From Marinobacter sp. 1-4A (GTDB taxonomy: Bacteria; Pseudomonadota; Gammaproteobacteria; Pseudomonadales; Oleiphilaceae), in the NCBI RefSeq assembly GCF_016597725.1, contig NZ_VCGY01000003.1, positions 372,001-436,000 on the forward strand: 64,000 nucleotides of DNA, read 5' to 3'. This document shows, in pieces, positions 55,994 through 64,000 of this stretch. The notes under the pieces were generated by a model. It did no database searches, was not told the DNA's origin, and was given only the letters and a program-made list of their open reading frames with translations. Both the position numbers and the translations under genes were made by a program. Every line of letters starts with the position of its first letter. Position 1 is the first letter of the stretch.

Positions 55994-57184
55994 TTGTCTG
56001 TAACTGAACACCCGGCGTCATCCACATCGCCATCGACAGCAAGCCTGCTGCCGGTGGCGATATTACTTTGGCTGGCCGGAGTTTACTTGCGCATACCGAT
56101 ACTGGTTGCGCCACCGCTAGCACCGTTCATCGGTGACGAACTGGCACTCTCCCAGACCCTCACTGGCGCGCTGACGACCCTGCCCATTCTCATGCTGGCC
56201 ATTGGCGCCATGCCGGGCTCCCTGTCCATATCCCGAATGGGTCCACGCAACACTCTGGCACTGGCCATGCTCGTTATGGTCATCGGCTCTGCAGGCCGTG
56301 GGCTGGCACCAGACACCATCACTCTGATGCTCACTAGCGCCGTTATGGGTGTAGGCATAGCCATGATGCAGCCCGCACTACCGGCACTGCTTCCACGCTG
56401 GCTGGAACCCAAAAACCTGGCGCTCGGCTCGGCCATTTACATGAACGGCATGCTGATGGGCGAATTCATCGGCGCAGGCATCACCCTGCCGGTCATCATG
56501 CCGCTACTGGACGACAGTTGGCGCGCTACCATGCTGGTATGGTCATTACCCGCACTGCTGGTCGCTGCAGCCCTGTTCCTGCCCAAGCGCGATCTGGCGA
56601 GACCCACCCGCAAAGCCGCCTGGCTACCCGACTGGAAAAACCCGCTTACGTTGAAACTCGGCCTGTTGCTCGGCGTTTCTGGCTCTCTGTTTTTCGGCGT
56701 AAACGCCTACCTCGCGGCCTTACTGGAACAAAGAGGCGAATTCGAAAACCTCACCGAAGCATTGTTCTGGTACAACTTCGCTCAGGTGGTGGCTTCTCTG
56801 TTGATGTTGAAAATGGCGCGCTACTGGGTAGGAAGAAAAGCCCCACTGCTCATCATGCTGATACTCAGCTTACTGGGAACAATCGGGTTATTAATGTTTT
56901 CAGGATGGTGGGCAATCGCCAGCGCGACATTCATGAGCTTCACCGCTGGCATACTGTTAATCATGATGGTGGCACTACCACCACTGCTGGTGCCAGCCAG
57001 CGAAACCGGCAGGCTATCCGCAGGAAACTTTCTGGTGGGCTACACAATGGCCTTCACCGTACCCATGCTGGGCGGTTTACTCTCAGACTGGACTGGCGAC
57101 ATCCGACACGCTATAGCAGTAATGATCGCCTACGGAGTCCTAGTCTCCCCACTGGCAATCAACCTAAACCTGCAAAGGCAGTAA
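55994..57184 (+). CDS. MFS transporter, CynX/NimT type
   Basis: 396 residues with 12 membrane helices. LLWLAGVYLRIPILVAPPLAPF and the LPRWLEPKNLALGSAIYMNG segment match the cyanate-transporter-like CynX group. The start is taken as TTG 55994 because no in-frame ATG occurs before TM2. The ribosome site is weak. It begins six bases after ectC and may be translated from the same message, which raises the possibility of a solute linked to EctC. Substrate unknown. Confidence 0.82.
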   Translation: MSVTEHPASSTSPSTASLLPVAILLWLAGVYLRIPILVAPPLAPFIGDELALSQTLTGALTTLPILMLAIGAMPGSLSISRMGPRNTLALAMLVMVIGSAGRGLAPDTITLMLTSAVMGVGIAMMQPALPALLPRWLEPKNLALGSAIYMNGMLMGEFIGAGITLPVIMPLLDDSWRATMLVWSLPALLVAAALFLPKRDLARPTRKAAWLPDWKNPLTLKLGLLLGVSGSLFFGVNAYLAALLEQRGEFENLTEALFWYNFAQVVASLLMLKMARYWVGRKAPLLIMLILSLLGTIGLLMFSGWWAIASATFMSFTAGILLIMMVALPPLLVPASETGRLSAGNFLVGYTMAFTVPMLGGLLSDWTGDIRHAIAVMIAYGVLVSPLAINLNLQRQ

Positions 57185-57205
57185 AGCATCCTACCAATGG
57201 CCGAA

Positions 57206-57299
57206 GGCCGCGGAGCGGGGTGTCTTTTCTGCCGGGAAAAAGATGTCTGAGCGAAGCGAGTTGTTTTTCCCAGAAGAAAAGACACCCCGCTCCGCGGCC
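57206..57299. repeat. 94-nt near-perfect hairpin between convergent genes
   Basis: The 25 bases 57206-57230 pair without mismatch with 57275-57299 (outer end GGCCGCGGAGCGGGG, inner end TTTTCT). A second stem GGGAAAAA/TTTTTCCC (57234-57241, 57263-57270) lies inside, and GAGCGAAGCGAG sits at the tip. It lies between the MFS gene and the decarboxylase gene and would stop transcripts from both sides. The length and perfection suggest a mobile palindromic repeat or conserved bidirectional terminator. Confidence 0.9.
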
Positions 57300-57327
57300 C
57301 ACCCCCAATGAAGCAGGCCCTCAGTCT

Positions 57328-58503
57328 TTAGATGTAGTAATCCTTTAGCGGAGGGAACCCATTGAATTCCACGGCACTATAAGTTGTTGTGTAGGCGCCT
57401 GTGGACAGCCAGTACATACGGTCGCCAATAGCCAAGTTCAGTGGTAGCGGATACTTGTGGTGCTCATACATGATGTCCGCACTGTCACACGTTGGACCAG
57501 CAATAACACAGTCTTCGCCTTCACCCTTCTTGTCCGTCCAGATGGGGAATTTGATTGCCTCATCCAGAGTTTCAATAAGACCACTGAACTTACCCACGTC
57601 GGTGAACACCCAGCGGTGCAACGCTGTGCGGGATTTGCGAGCGATCAGAACGACCTCACTCACCAAAACACCAGCGTTGGAAATCAAAGAACGACCTGGT
57701 TCGATAATGATTTCAGGCAGATCGTCGCCAAAATCTTCCTTCAGGAAGCGGGTGATTTCAGACGCGTAAACAGCCAACTCGTTGGTACGGTTGATGTAAT
57801 TCGCCGGGAAACCACCGCCCATGTTGATCATTTTCAACTCGATGCCGTCTTCTTCTTTCAAGCGCTCGAAAATGACCTTCACCTTGTTCAAAGCCGAATC
57901 CCACGCGCCGATCTCGCGCTGCTGTGAGCCCACGTGGAAGGACACACCGTAAGGCACCAAGCCAAGATCGCGGGCCAGAATCAGCAGATCCATGGCCATA
58001 TCATTCTCGCAGCCAAACTTGCGGGAGAGAGGCCAATCCGCTGTTTGTGTGCCGTCGGTCAAAACCCGAACGTAGATCTTCGCACCAGGTGCCGCCTTGG
58101 CAATGTTACGCAAATCCGCCTCGGAATCCGTGGCGAACATGCGCACACCCTTCTCATAAAAGGTACGAATATCCCGCGCCTTTTTGATGGTGTTGCCGTA
58201 GCTGATGCGGTCGCCGGTCACACCAAGAGCCATCACCTTTTCCAACTCATACACCGACGCGATATCAAAGCTCGCACCCTTGTCCCGCAGCATAGTCAGA
58301 ACCTGCGGAGCCGGGTTGGCCTTCACTGCGTAATACACATTGGCATAAGGAAAACCGTCCACCAGCTCGTCGTACTGACGATCAATCGTGGCGGTATCAA
58401 TCACCACGAACGGTGTTTCCTTGGTATCCGCAAATGCCTTGATCCGGGCAAAGGTCTCGGCAGTGTAGTAATCGTCGATGTTAGCGTTGGCTGACTCGGT
58501 CAT
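57328..58503 (-). CDS. Fold-type III ornithine/lysine decarboxylase
   Basis: 391 residues, alanine-racemase-like PLP decarboxylase of the eukaryotic ODC type. The PLP lysine is K61 in YYAVKANPAP, the SFHVGSQQ and GGGFPANY segments and the EPGRSLISNAG phosphate loop follow, and CDSAD near residue 330 supplies the catalytic cysteine. It makes putrescine from ornithine, possibly cadaverine from lysine. A CCCCTGAGGGG hairpin overlaps the ribosome site region at 58514-58524. Product fits the puu/pot genes 45 kb away. Confidence 0.9.
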   Translation of the reverse strand: MTESANANIDDYYTAETFARIKAFADTKETPFVVIDTATIDRQYDELVDGFPYANVYYAVKANPAPQVLTMLRDKGASFDIASVYELEKVMALGVTGDRISYGNTIKKARDIRTFYEKGVRMFATDSEADLRNIAKAAPGAKIYVRVLTDGTQTADWPLSRKFGCENDMAMDLLILARDLGLVPYGVSFHVGSQQREIGAWDSALNKVKVIFERLKEEDGIELKMINMGGGFPANYINRTNELAVYASEITRFLKEDFGDDLPEIIIEPGRSLISNAGVLVSEVVLIARKSRTALHRWVFTDVGKFSGLIETLDEAIKFPIWTDKKGEGEDCVIAGPTCDSADIMYEHHKYPLPLNLAIGDRMYWLSTGAYTTTYSAVEFNGFPPLKDYYI

Positions 58504-58752
58504 GGATGGTGTTTCCCCTCAGGGGTAATAAAGCAATGTTTAATAACGGGTACCAAGCTTGGCCCCGACAATAATCGCGATAATCAGGCTTTCTTTGCCC
58601 CACATATATCAGCAAATCTACCCATAAAACAGAAGCCCCCACAAATTGCCGATAGTCCTCGGAGCCGCGGTCCCCAATAAAAAGGCCTTAGCGATCAACA
58701 ACTCAACCCTCTATACTTCAGTCATAACAAACACGTACCACAGGAACCCCCA

Positions 58753-61107
58753 GTGACGAGACTCATTGCAGCAACACTCCTGACCCTGCTGTTTCTGGCA
58801 GGCTGTGCCGAAAACACCACGCCGCCTACATTCAAACAAGCGCTACCCACCGCGGTTCAACAACCGGTCAGTTTTAACGATGATGTACGTCCTATCGTAG
58901 AAGCAAAATGCCTAGCCTGCCACAGCTGTTTTGATGCGCCCTGCCAGCTCAAAATGGAATACTCCGACGGCTTGATTCGCGGTGCCCACAAAGACGCGGT
59001 TTACGATGGCGCACGCTTCGAAACCCAAAAAACCACCCGCTTGGGAATAGACGCCCAAACCGAACAACAATGGCGAGAGTTAGGCTTTTACTCGGTACTG
59101 GCCAGAGGCGACCAAACTCGCAGCTTATTTGAAAACATGATTCGTTTGGGCAAAGAGTATGAATTCGCCCCGAACAGCAAACTGCCTGAAGACATAGAAC
59201 TGGGGCTGTCTCGAACCAACCAGTGTGTCAGCAATGAAAACTTTTCCGACTACGCCAGCGACCATCCCTACGAGGGCATGCCGCTGGCTGTAACCGGCCT
59301 CACCGACGATGAGTATGCAACCTTAACCGGCTGGCTCAATCAAGGTGGTGCCATCAGCCCGCTGGTTACCAAGGTAAATGACACCGAGCAGAACCAAATA
59401 AAGCTCTGGGAGAGCTGGCTGAACGATCATAACCCGCGCCAACAACTGATCAGTCGCTGGCTATACGAACACCTCTACCTCGCGCACCTATATTTTGAAG
59501 ACAAGGGCGCCGATACCCGCTTCTTCGAAATTGTGCGCTCCTACACGATGCCGGGCACGCCCATCGACATGGTGGCAACCCGTCGCCCCAACGACGACCC
59601 CGAAGGCCAGGTGTACTACCGCCTGCGCCCGGTCGCTGGCAGCATTGTGCACAAGCGTCATATCACCTTCGAGTTTGGAGAAAAACAGTTCACACGCACC
59701 CGCGAGTTGTTTGAAACTGGCGACTGGCAAGTGGAAACCCTGCCGGACTACAGCCGTGAAAACCGCGCCAACCCCTTTGTCACCTTTGCCGCCATCCCTG
59801 CAAAGGCCCGCTACCAATTCATGTTGGATAACGCCGAGTACTTTACCCGTACTTTTATTAGAGGGCCGGTATGTCGTGGTCAAATCGCTACTGACGTAAT
59901 TCGCGATCAGTTCTGGGTGGCCTACCAAGATCCAGAAAACGATCTTTATGTAACCAATGCCGATTACCGCGATAAGGTGAACCCATTATTGTCACTACCG
60001 GGCCAAGACAGTGCCCTGCTGGACATTAAGGACAACTGGAGCCGCTATAAAGGTAAACGTAACCGCTACAACGAATATAGAAATAAAGCCTATCGCGAGG
60101 CCTATCCTAAAGGGGCATCGCTCGATCATATTTGGGACGGCGACGGTAATAACACCAATGCACTGCTGACCGTCTTCCGCCATCACGATAATGCCTCTGT
60201 GCAGCGCGGCCTTATTGGTCAGGTACCGCTCACCAGCTGGTGGATGGATTACCCTCTGTTTGAGCGCACCTACTACGAACTGGTAGTGAATTTTGACGTG
60301 TTCGGCAACGTGGCCCATCAGGCCCAGACGCGACTCTACTTTGACCTGATCCGTAACGGCGGCGAGCAGAACTATCTCCGGCTATTGCCGCCCGGTGAAC
60401 GCAATAAGGTTTTGCACCATTGGTATCAAGGTGCCGGCGAGTTCAAGCTGGATTACAGCTATGCCGACATGGACGACACGGCTCCGTCACAGGTGCCCTT
60501 TTCCACATCGGCATTCAATGAAGAATTGGGTGCGCGCCTGCTGCTGAAATTCCACGAACTGAATGCAGAGCGGGACGATCCCATCAACCGCTGTGGCGGC
60601 AGTGATTGTGGTCGCAAAGACGAGCCCGAATGGATTCGCGAGGCGGATCAGGTGCTGTCAGAACTGGCCGCTACCCGGGCGGAATTCCTCCCTGCCATCA
60701 ACTACCTGCCGAACGTCACTTTCTTGCGGGTTTATAATGAAGAAGGCAAGCGAACGGTGTACACGGTTATCCGCGACCGCGCCCACAGCAACGTCGCTTT
60801 TCTGCTAGGAGAGGACTTACGCTACCAGCCGGAGAACGACAAGCTAACCATTTATCCGGGCATCATTGGCAGCTACCCAAACTTCATGTTCGACATTCCC
60901 GCGTCGCAACTCGGGCTGTTTAAAGACAGAATGAAAGCCCTGAAAGCAGAAGAGCCGAAAGCCTTTGAGGCTATAGTGGGTGTATGGGGCGTTCGACGCA
61001 CCCACAGGCAGTTCTGGGAGATTCTGCACGATATTACCGCCTGGCAGCGCGAGCATCAGGCCTTGCAGGCGGGTGTGTTCGATATCAACCGTTACAAGAA
61101 TCTTTAA
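58753..61107 (+). CDS. cti: Fatty acid cis/trans isomerase
   Basis: 784 residues from a GTG at 58753, with AGGA seven bases upstream. A lipoprotein-like signal ends LAGC (C18). The cytochrome-type haem motif CLACH at C53-H57 is the hallmark of Cti, which converts cis to trans unsaturated fatty acids in membrane phospholipids under solvent or heat stress. Remaining sequence shows Cti segments such as YEGMPLAVTGLTDDEYATL and LSRTNQCVSNENFSDYASDH. Monocistronic, convergent with the ATP-grasp gene. Confidence 0.95.
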   Translation: MTRLIAATLLTLLFLAGCAENTTPPTFKQALPTAVQQPVSFNDDVRPIVEAKCLACHSCFDAPCQLKMEYSDGLIRGAHKDAVYDGARFETQKTTRLGIDAQTEQQWRELGFYSVLARGDQTRSLFENMIRLGKEYEFAPNSKLPEDIELGLSRTNQCVSNENFSDYASDHPYEGMPLAVTGLTDDEYATLTGWLNQGGAISPLVTKVNDTEQNQIKLWESWLNDHNPRQQLISRWLYEHLYLAHLYFEDKGADTRFFEIVRSYTMPGTPIDMVATRRPNDDPEGQVYYRLRPVAGSIVHKRHITFEFGEKQFTRTRELFETGDWQVETLPDYSRENRANPFVTFAAIPAKARYQFMLDNAEYFTRTFIRGPVCRGQIATDVIRDQFWVAYQDPENDLYVTNADYRDKVNPLLSLPGQDSALLDIKDNWSRYKGKRNRYNEYRNKAYREAYPKGASLDHIWDGDGNNTNALLTVFRHHDNASVQRGLIGQVPLTSWWMDYPLFERTYYELVVNFDVFGNVAHQAQTRLYFDLIRNGGEQNYLRLLPPGERNKVLHHWYQGAGEFKLDYSYADMDDTAPSQVPFSTSAFNEELGARLLLKFHELNAERDDPINRCGGSDCGRKDEPEWIREADQVLSELAATRAEFLPAINYLPNVTFLRVYNEEGKRTVYTVIRDRAHSNVAFLLGEDLRYQPENDKLTIYPGIIGSYPNFMFDIPASQLGLFKDRMKALKAEEPKAFEAIVGVWGVRRTHRQFWEILHDITAWQREHQALQAGVFDINRYKNL

Positions 61108-61131
61108 TCCTTCTGCGTGCCACCTTCGGGT

Positions 61132-61950
61132 TCACACCGCCATTGGGCGGGAGGGCTCGGGGGTGGTGGAGCCTCCGGGGTCGCGGGGCTCGGACTCTTG
61201 TTGCAAGTACTCCAGAATAGCATCCTTCAGGTCGCTGCCTTGGCCCAGCCCCTGATTACCAAACAAGCGATTGAACTCCAGCACGAAGGGATACCCCTCC
61301 ACCAGAGCAATATCAAACCCTGCATGGTCCACGCCCAGATCCCGCGCCAGCCGAAGCGCCAGATCGGTCATCACTGTGGGCACCGGGCTGTTGTCAATCT
61401 TGCCACCCTTGGACACGTTGTTATAAAAGCCCTGATCGGCTTGAGTACGCCAGTAGGCTGTGACAACTTTATCGCCCACCACCACTATGCGCGCGTCGCG
61501 GTCCAGAGGTAGGTATTCCTGAACATATAGAACATCCGTGCGCTCGCAATATTTGCGCCAGTCGTCTCGGGTTTCAATCAGCCACACACCTTCGCCCATA
61601 CTAGCCTTCGGCAGCTTCGCCACGAAGGGCAGCACCATCACACTCCAGATGTGCTCACGTTCCTCGGGGCCGTTGGCTTCAATAATTGTCCAGGGGATGT
61701 GCTCCGGCGCAACCGCTTCAAACGCCCGGGTCATTTCCACTTTATCGTGGCCAATGAGGTAACTGGCAACACTGGGGAAAACCCGGCATTTCAAACCATG
61801 CACTAGCGCGTTGAGTTGCCAGTATTCCGGGAACAACACCCAATCTGCGTCGCGCAGCAGTTCCTTGTGACGCAAGTAGTTTTCCGGCTTCAATACGGTG
61901 GTATTCGGGAAGCCAAGGGTGCGAAAAACATTAAACGATACGAAATTCAT
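61132..61950 (-). CDS. RimK-like ATP-grasp protein
   Basis: 272 residues from the ATG at 61950. TTG 61971 would add seven. ATP-grasp features: lid region LPFVAKLPKASMGEGVWLI, YVQEYLPLDRDARIVVVGD and the metal site FDIALVEGYPFVLEFNRLFGNQG. The family joins amino acids or other acids to carboxylates. The acceptor is unknown, and no peptide-modification partner lies next to it. The tail of about 20 residues is Pro/Glu-rich. Confidence 0.82.
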   Translation of the reverse strand: MNFVSFNVFRTLGFPNTTVLKPENYLRHKELLRDADWVLFPEYWQLNALVHGLKCRVFPSVASYLIGHDKVEMTRAFEAVAPEHIPWTIIEANGPEEREHIWSVMVLPFVAKLPKASMGEGVWLIETRDDWRKYCERTDVLYVQEYLPLDRDARIVVVGDKVVTAYWRTQADQGFYNNVSKGGKIDNSPVPTVMTDLALRLARDLGVDHAGFDIALVEGYPFVLEFNRLFGNQGLGQGSDLKDAILEYLQQESEPRDPGGSTTPEPSRPMAV

Positions 61951-62108
61951 GGGCGGGGTCGCGCTGATCAAAGTGGGTAAGTTTTAAGCAGTTTTAACCC
62001 ATGCGCAAGTATTTTTTGTGATTCGAATTGACGGTGGTCATGGTTTTTAAAAACGCACCTGATAATAATTCGCATTACATTTTGAATTAACTTATTACGG
62101 AGCACACC

Positions 62109-62477
62109 ATGACCATTCTTCGCCAGTTTACCGCTGTAGCCGCCTCCTTGCTGATCGCTGTACCTGCATTTGCAAGCGACAGTGATCACTTCAAGGGCCA
62201 GCCATCCCACACCCTAGAGCAAGCCGTTGCCAACTTCTCCGAATACAACAACAAGCTCGAAAATGTGCTGGCTGGAGAGCTCACTCCGGAATCTATGAAC
62301 GAAGTACATCAACTGACATACACTCTGGAAAACGCGCTACAAAAACTGGATGACGAGATTGATGCCCTTGAGGATACCCTTGAGAAAGTTCACAAAGCCT
62401 CTGAGCACGCCGATCCCGATACCGTGCGCTCTGCTGGCAAGCAATACCTCAGCAACAGCCGAAAGCTTGTAAACTAG
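62109..62477 (+). CDS. Small periplasmic coiled-coil protein, DUF6746-like
   Basis: 122 residues with a signal peptide (FTAVAASLLIAVPAFA). The mature part is helical, with heptads from about residue 40 to 110 (ENALQKLDDEIDALEDTLEKV). Resembles the DUF6746 group found in marine gammaproteobacteria, from memory. Function unknown. ATG follows CGGAG. Confidence 0.7.
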   Translation: MTILRQFTAVAASLLIAVPAFASDSDHFKGQPSHTLEQAVANFSEYNNKLENVLAGELTPESMNEVHQLTYTLENALQKLDDEIDALEDTLEKVHKASEHADPDTVRSAGKQYLSNSRKLVN

Positions 62478-62486
62478 TAACTGGCG

Positions 62487-64000
62487 TTACTTTCTTTTGA
62501 CGCCCTGCTGGGCAACAGCGGTTAGCGGATCTTCTGGCCAGGGGTGTTTAGGATAACGGCCGCGGGTATCTTTGCGCACCTGCGGATACACGTTAATCCA
62601 AAAGCTGGCCAGATCAGCGGTGACCGCCAGCGGCCTTTGGGCTGGAGACAACAGGTGTATCAATACCGGCACCTTGCCCCCGGCCACTTCGGGCGTTTTC
62701 GTCCAACCAAACAACGCCTGCAACTTGGCCGCTAAAACCGGGCCATTCTCAACGCAATAATCCAGTGTAACGGAGCTGCCAGTGGGGATGGTCAGACTGG
62801 TTGGCGCAAGCTCAGCCAGTTGCTGCTGTTGCGGATAATCCAACAGGCTGTTCAGGGCGTTTTGCATGTTCAGGCGCGCCAAATCGGACCAGCGATGAAT
62901 GCCTGCCAGAAAGGGGGCCAACCATTGTTCCAGCGACTCTGCCAAAGCCTTGTCACTTACATCCGGCCATTGCTCAGGGTAGTGCTTTGCCAGCAGCGAT
63001 ACTCTTGCCCGCCACTGCTTGGCCGCAGGCGTCCACGGTAGGCTATCCAAACCTTTACGCCGCACCGCTGCGAGTATGCCCTGCTGAATCAACTCGGGTG
63101 ACGGCTTGGTTAGTGGTTTCTCTACTAAAATCAGTGCCCCTAACCGCCGAGTTTTTCGCGCAATGACTGTGCCGCGTTTATCATCCCATTCTGCTTCGTC
63201 TTGCTCTCTTATACGGGCGGCCAGATCCGTTTCCAAAGTGGGTAAGTCCACTGGCGCAGCCAAATAGATCCTTGCTTCTCGCGCCTTGCCGTCTAGGTCT
63301 GCGGCCACCAGCCAATCGTGCCGCGCAAGCCCGTCGTCATCCCGCAAGAGGGCCCCTTTCCCGTTGCTGAGTTGATAGCGCGGTGTATCTCCGGGGCGAC
63401 GTTTACCAATGCGATCCGGATAAGCGAGTGCCAACAAACGCCCAACGTCTGTGGCCGTGGGCATGGTTTCGGGTTCACTGTTGCCATTCGCCTGGGGCAC
63501 GGATAGACGTTTAGCCTGTTGGCGCAGCGCCTGAAGACGGTGTGGATCTATACGTTGCGATCCGCGCTCGCCACGAAGGGCTCGAATGCGCTCATGCATA
63601 TCAGCCCCGGCGCCCGGCCCCAATATGTCCCTGTCTTCCAGCAACGCAGCAAGCTCAGCCGCCAATCGGCCCAATTCAAGCGACCTGCCCAATAGGACCA
63701 TGTGAGCAAGCCGTGGATGGATGCCAAGGGCTCGGGCTGACTTACCGTGTTCGGTAATCGCGCCTTCATCGTCCAGCATATCCAGCCACTGCAGCAGTTC
63801 CACGGCCTGCTGCCAATGGGCAGGCGGTGGCGGATCTATCCACACCAAGTTATCCGGCGTTCGGGCACCCCATTGCGCCAGCTCAAGCGCTAAAGGCGCG
63901 AGATCGGCTTCGCGAATCTCCGGTGGCGTAAACTCCGCTAACCCGAATTGCTCAGACTCACTCCACAACCGATAACATACGCCCGGTTCCACACGGCCTG
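62487..64000 (-). CDS. hrpB: ATP-dependent helicase HrpB, N-terminal part outside window
   Basis: The frame is open to the right edge. The last codons there read Gly-Arg-Val before EPGVCYRLWSE, the end of the helicase core (normally GRAGR) followed by the HrpB-specific C-terminal half. The visible 500 residues contain the HA2-like region (DMLDDEGAITEHGKSARALGIHPRLA) and the HrpB C-terminal domain (LATDLASFW-like TADLASFWINVYPQVRKD). The GTG at 63992 is an internal codon, not the start. Confidence 0.93.
   Translation of the reverse strand, partial: GRVEPGVCYRLWSESEQFGLAEFTPPEIREADLAPLALELAQWGARTPDNLVWIDPPPPAHWQQAVELLQWLDMLDDEGAITEHGKSARALGIHPRLAHMVLLGRSLELGRLAAELAALLEDRDILGPGAGADMHERIRALRGERGSQRIDPHRLQALRQQAKRLSVPQANGNSEPETMPTATDVGRLLALAYPDRIGKRRPGDTPRYQLSNGKGALLRDDDGLARHDWLVAADLDGKAREARIYLAAPVDLPTLETDLAARIREQDEAEWDDKRGTVIARKTRRLGALILVEKPLTKPSPELIQQGILAAVRRKGLDSLPWTPAAKQWRARVSLLAKHYPEQWPDVSDKALAESLEQWLAPFLAGIHRWSDLARLNMQNALNSLLDYPQQQQLAELAPTSLTIPTGSSVTLDYCVENGPVLAAKLQALFGWTKTPEVAGGKVPVLIHLLSPAQRPLAVTADLASFWINVYPQVRKDTRGRYPKHPWPEDPLTAVAQQGVKRK

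Noticed and set aside
63990..63992. GTG as the true start of the hrpB product
   Set aside because: The frame continues past it to the window edge with residues matching the end of the helicase core.

Overview
The window looks like a chromosomal segment of a marine gammaproteobacterium, most likely Marinobacter or a close relative. The inference rests on the gene set and protein style: an OprI-type major lipoprotein, a monomeric isocitrate dehydrogenase, a cis/trans fatty acid isomerase, an ectoine synthase, QueC/QueE, HrpB and a TRAP-type organic acid transporter. No rRNA, tRNA, CRISPR array, insertion sequence or phage gene was recognised. Both edges cut genes: fdhD on the left and hrpB on the right.

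Layout. 1-6148: a leftward NAD-dependent formate dehydrogenase operon (fdsG-fdsB-fdsA-fdhD). A deletion has removed the 5' half of fdsG and the 5' end of the divergent ModE/LysR-like regulator and joined the two genes head to head. 6152-14678: a polyamine block with a GntR/FadR regulator, gamma-glutamylputrescine synthetase and oxidase, a PotFGHI-type ABC transporter whose binding protein is broken by a frameshift and an internal deletion, and a class III CoA-transferase. 14731-20580: a K+/H+ antiporter, an OprI-like lipoprotein between two L,D-transpeptidases, an SDR enzyme and a TMEM165/GDT1-type manganese exporter preceded by a well-formed yybP-ykoY manganese riboswitch. 20586-30892: two MFS transporters, MarR, WYL and AraC regulators, an extracellular nuclease, queE-queC, an exonuclease and small unknown genes, one behind an attenuator-like leader. 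30919-41692: a large hybrid histidine kinase coupled to a membrane protein and a receiver protein, unknown lipoprotein and small proteins, a class C beta-lactamase-like hydrolase, ybaK and monomeric icd.

42013-52203 is the most coherent system. It holds a leftward operon for a TRAP transporter (dctP, dctQ, dctM), 3-hydroxybutyrate dehydrogenase and acetoacetyl-CoA synthetase, then a sigma-54 enhancer-binding regulator and a secreted 3-hydroxybutyrate-oligomer hydrolase lipoprotein. Both dctP and the hydrolase gene have a correctly spaced sigma-54 (-24/-12) promoter. Each promoter is preceded by two copies of the same 18-bp dyad TGTCC-N8-GGACA. Together this reads as a single regulon for cleaving 3-hydroxybutyrate oligomers, importing the monomer and converting it to acetoacetyl-CoA.

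52255-64000 holds a DUF6164-like protein, a DUF2868/DUF3482 membrane protein-GTPase pair, a solitary ectC, a CynX-like MFS transporter, a 94-nt near-perfect hairpin between convergent genes, a fold-type III ornithine/lysine decarboxylase, cti, an ATP-grasp protein, a small periplasmic protein and the 3' part of hrpB. The decarboxylase, the puu genes and the pot genes together suggest that polyamine metabolism matters to this organism, although uptake through the local transporter is probably lost.
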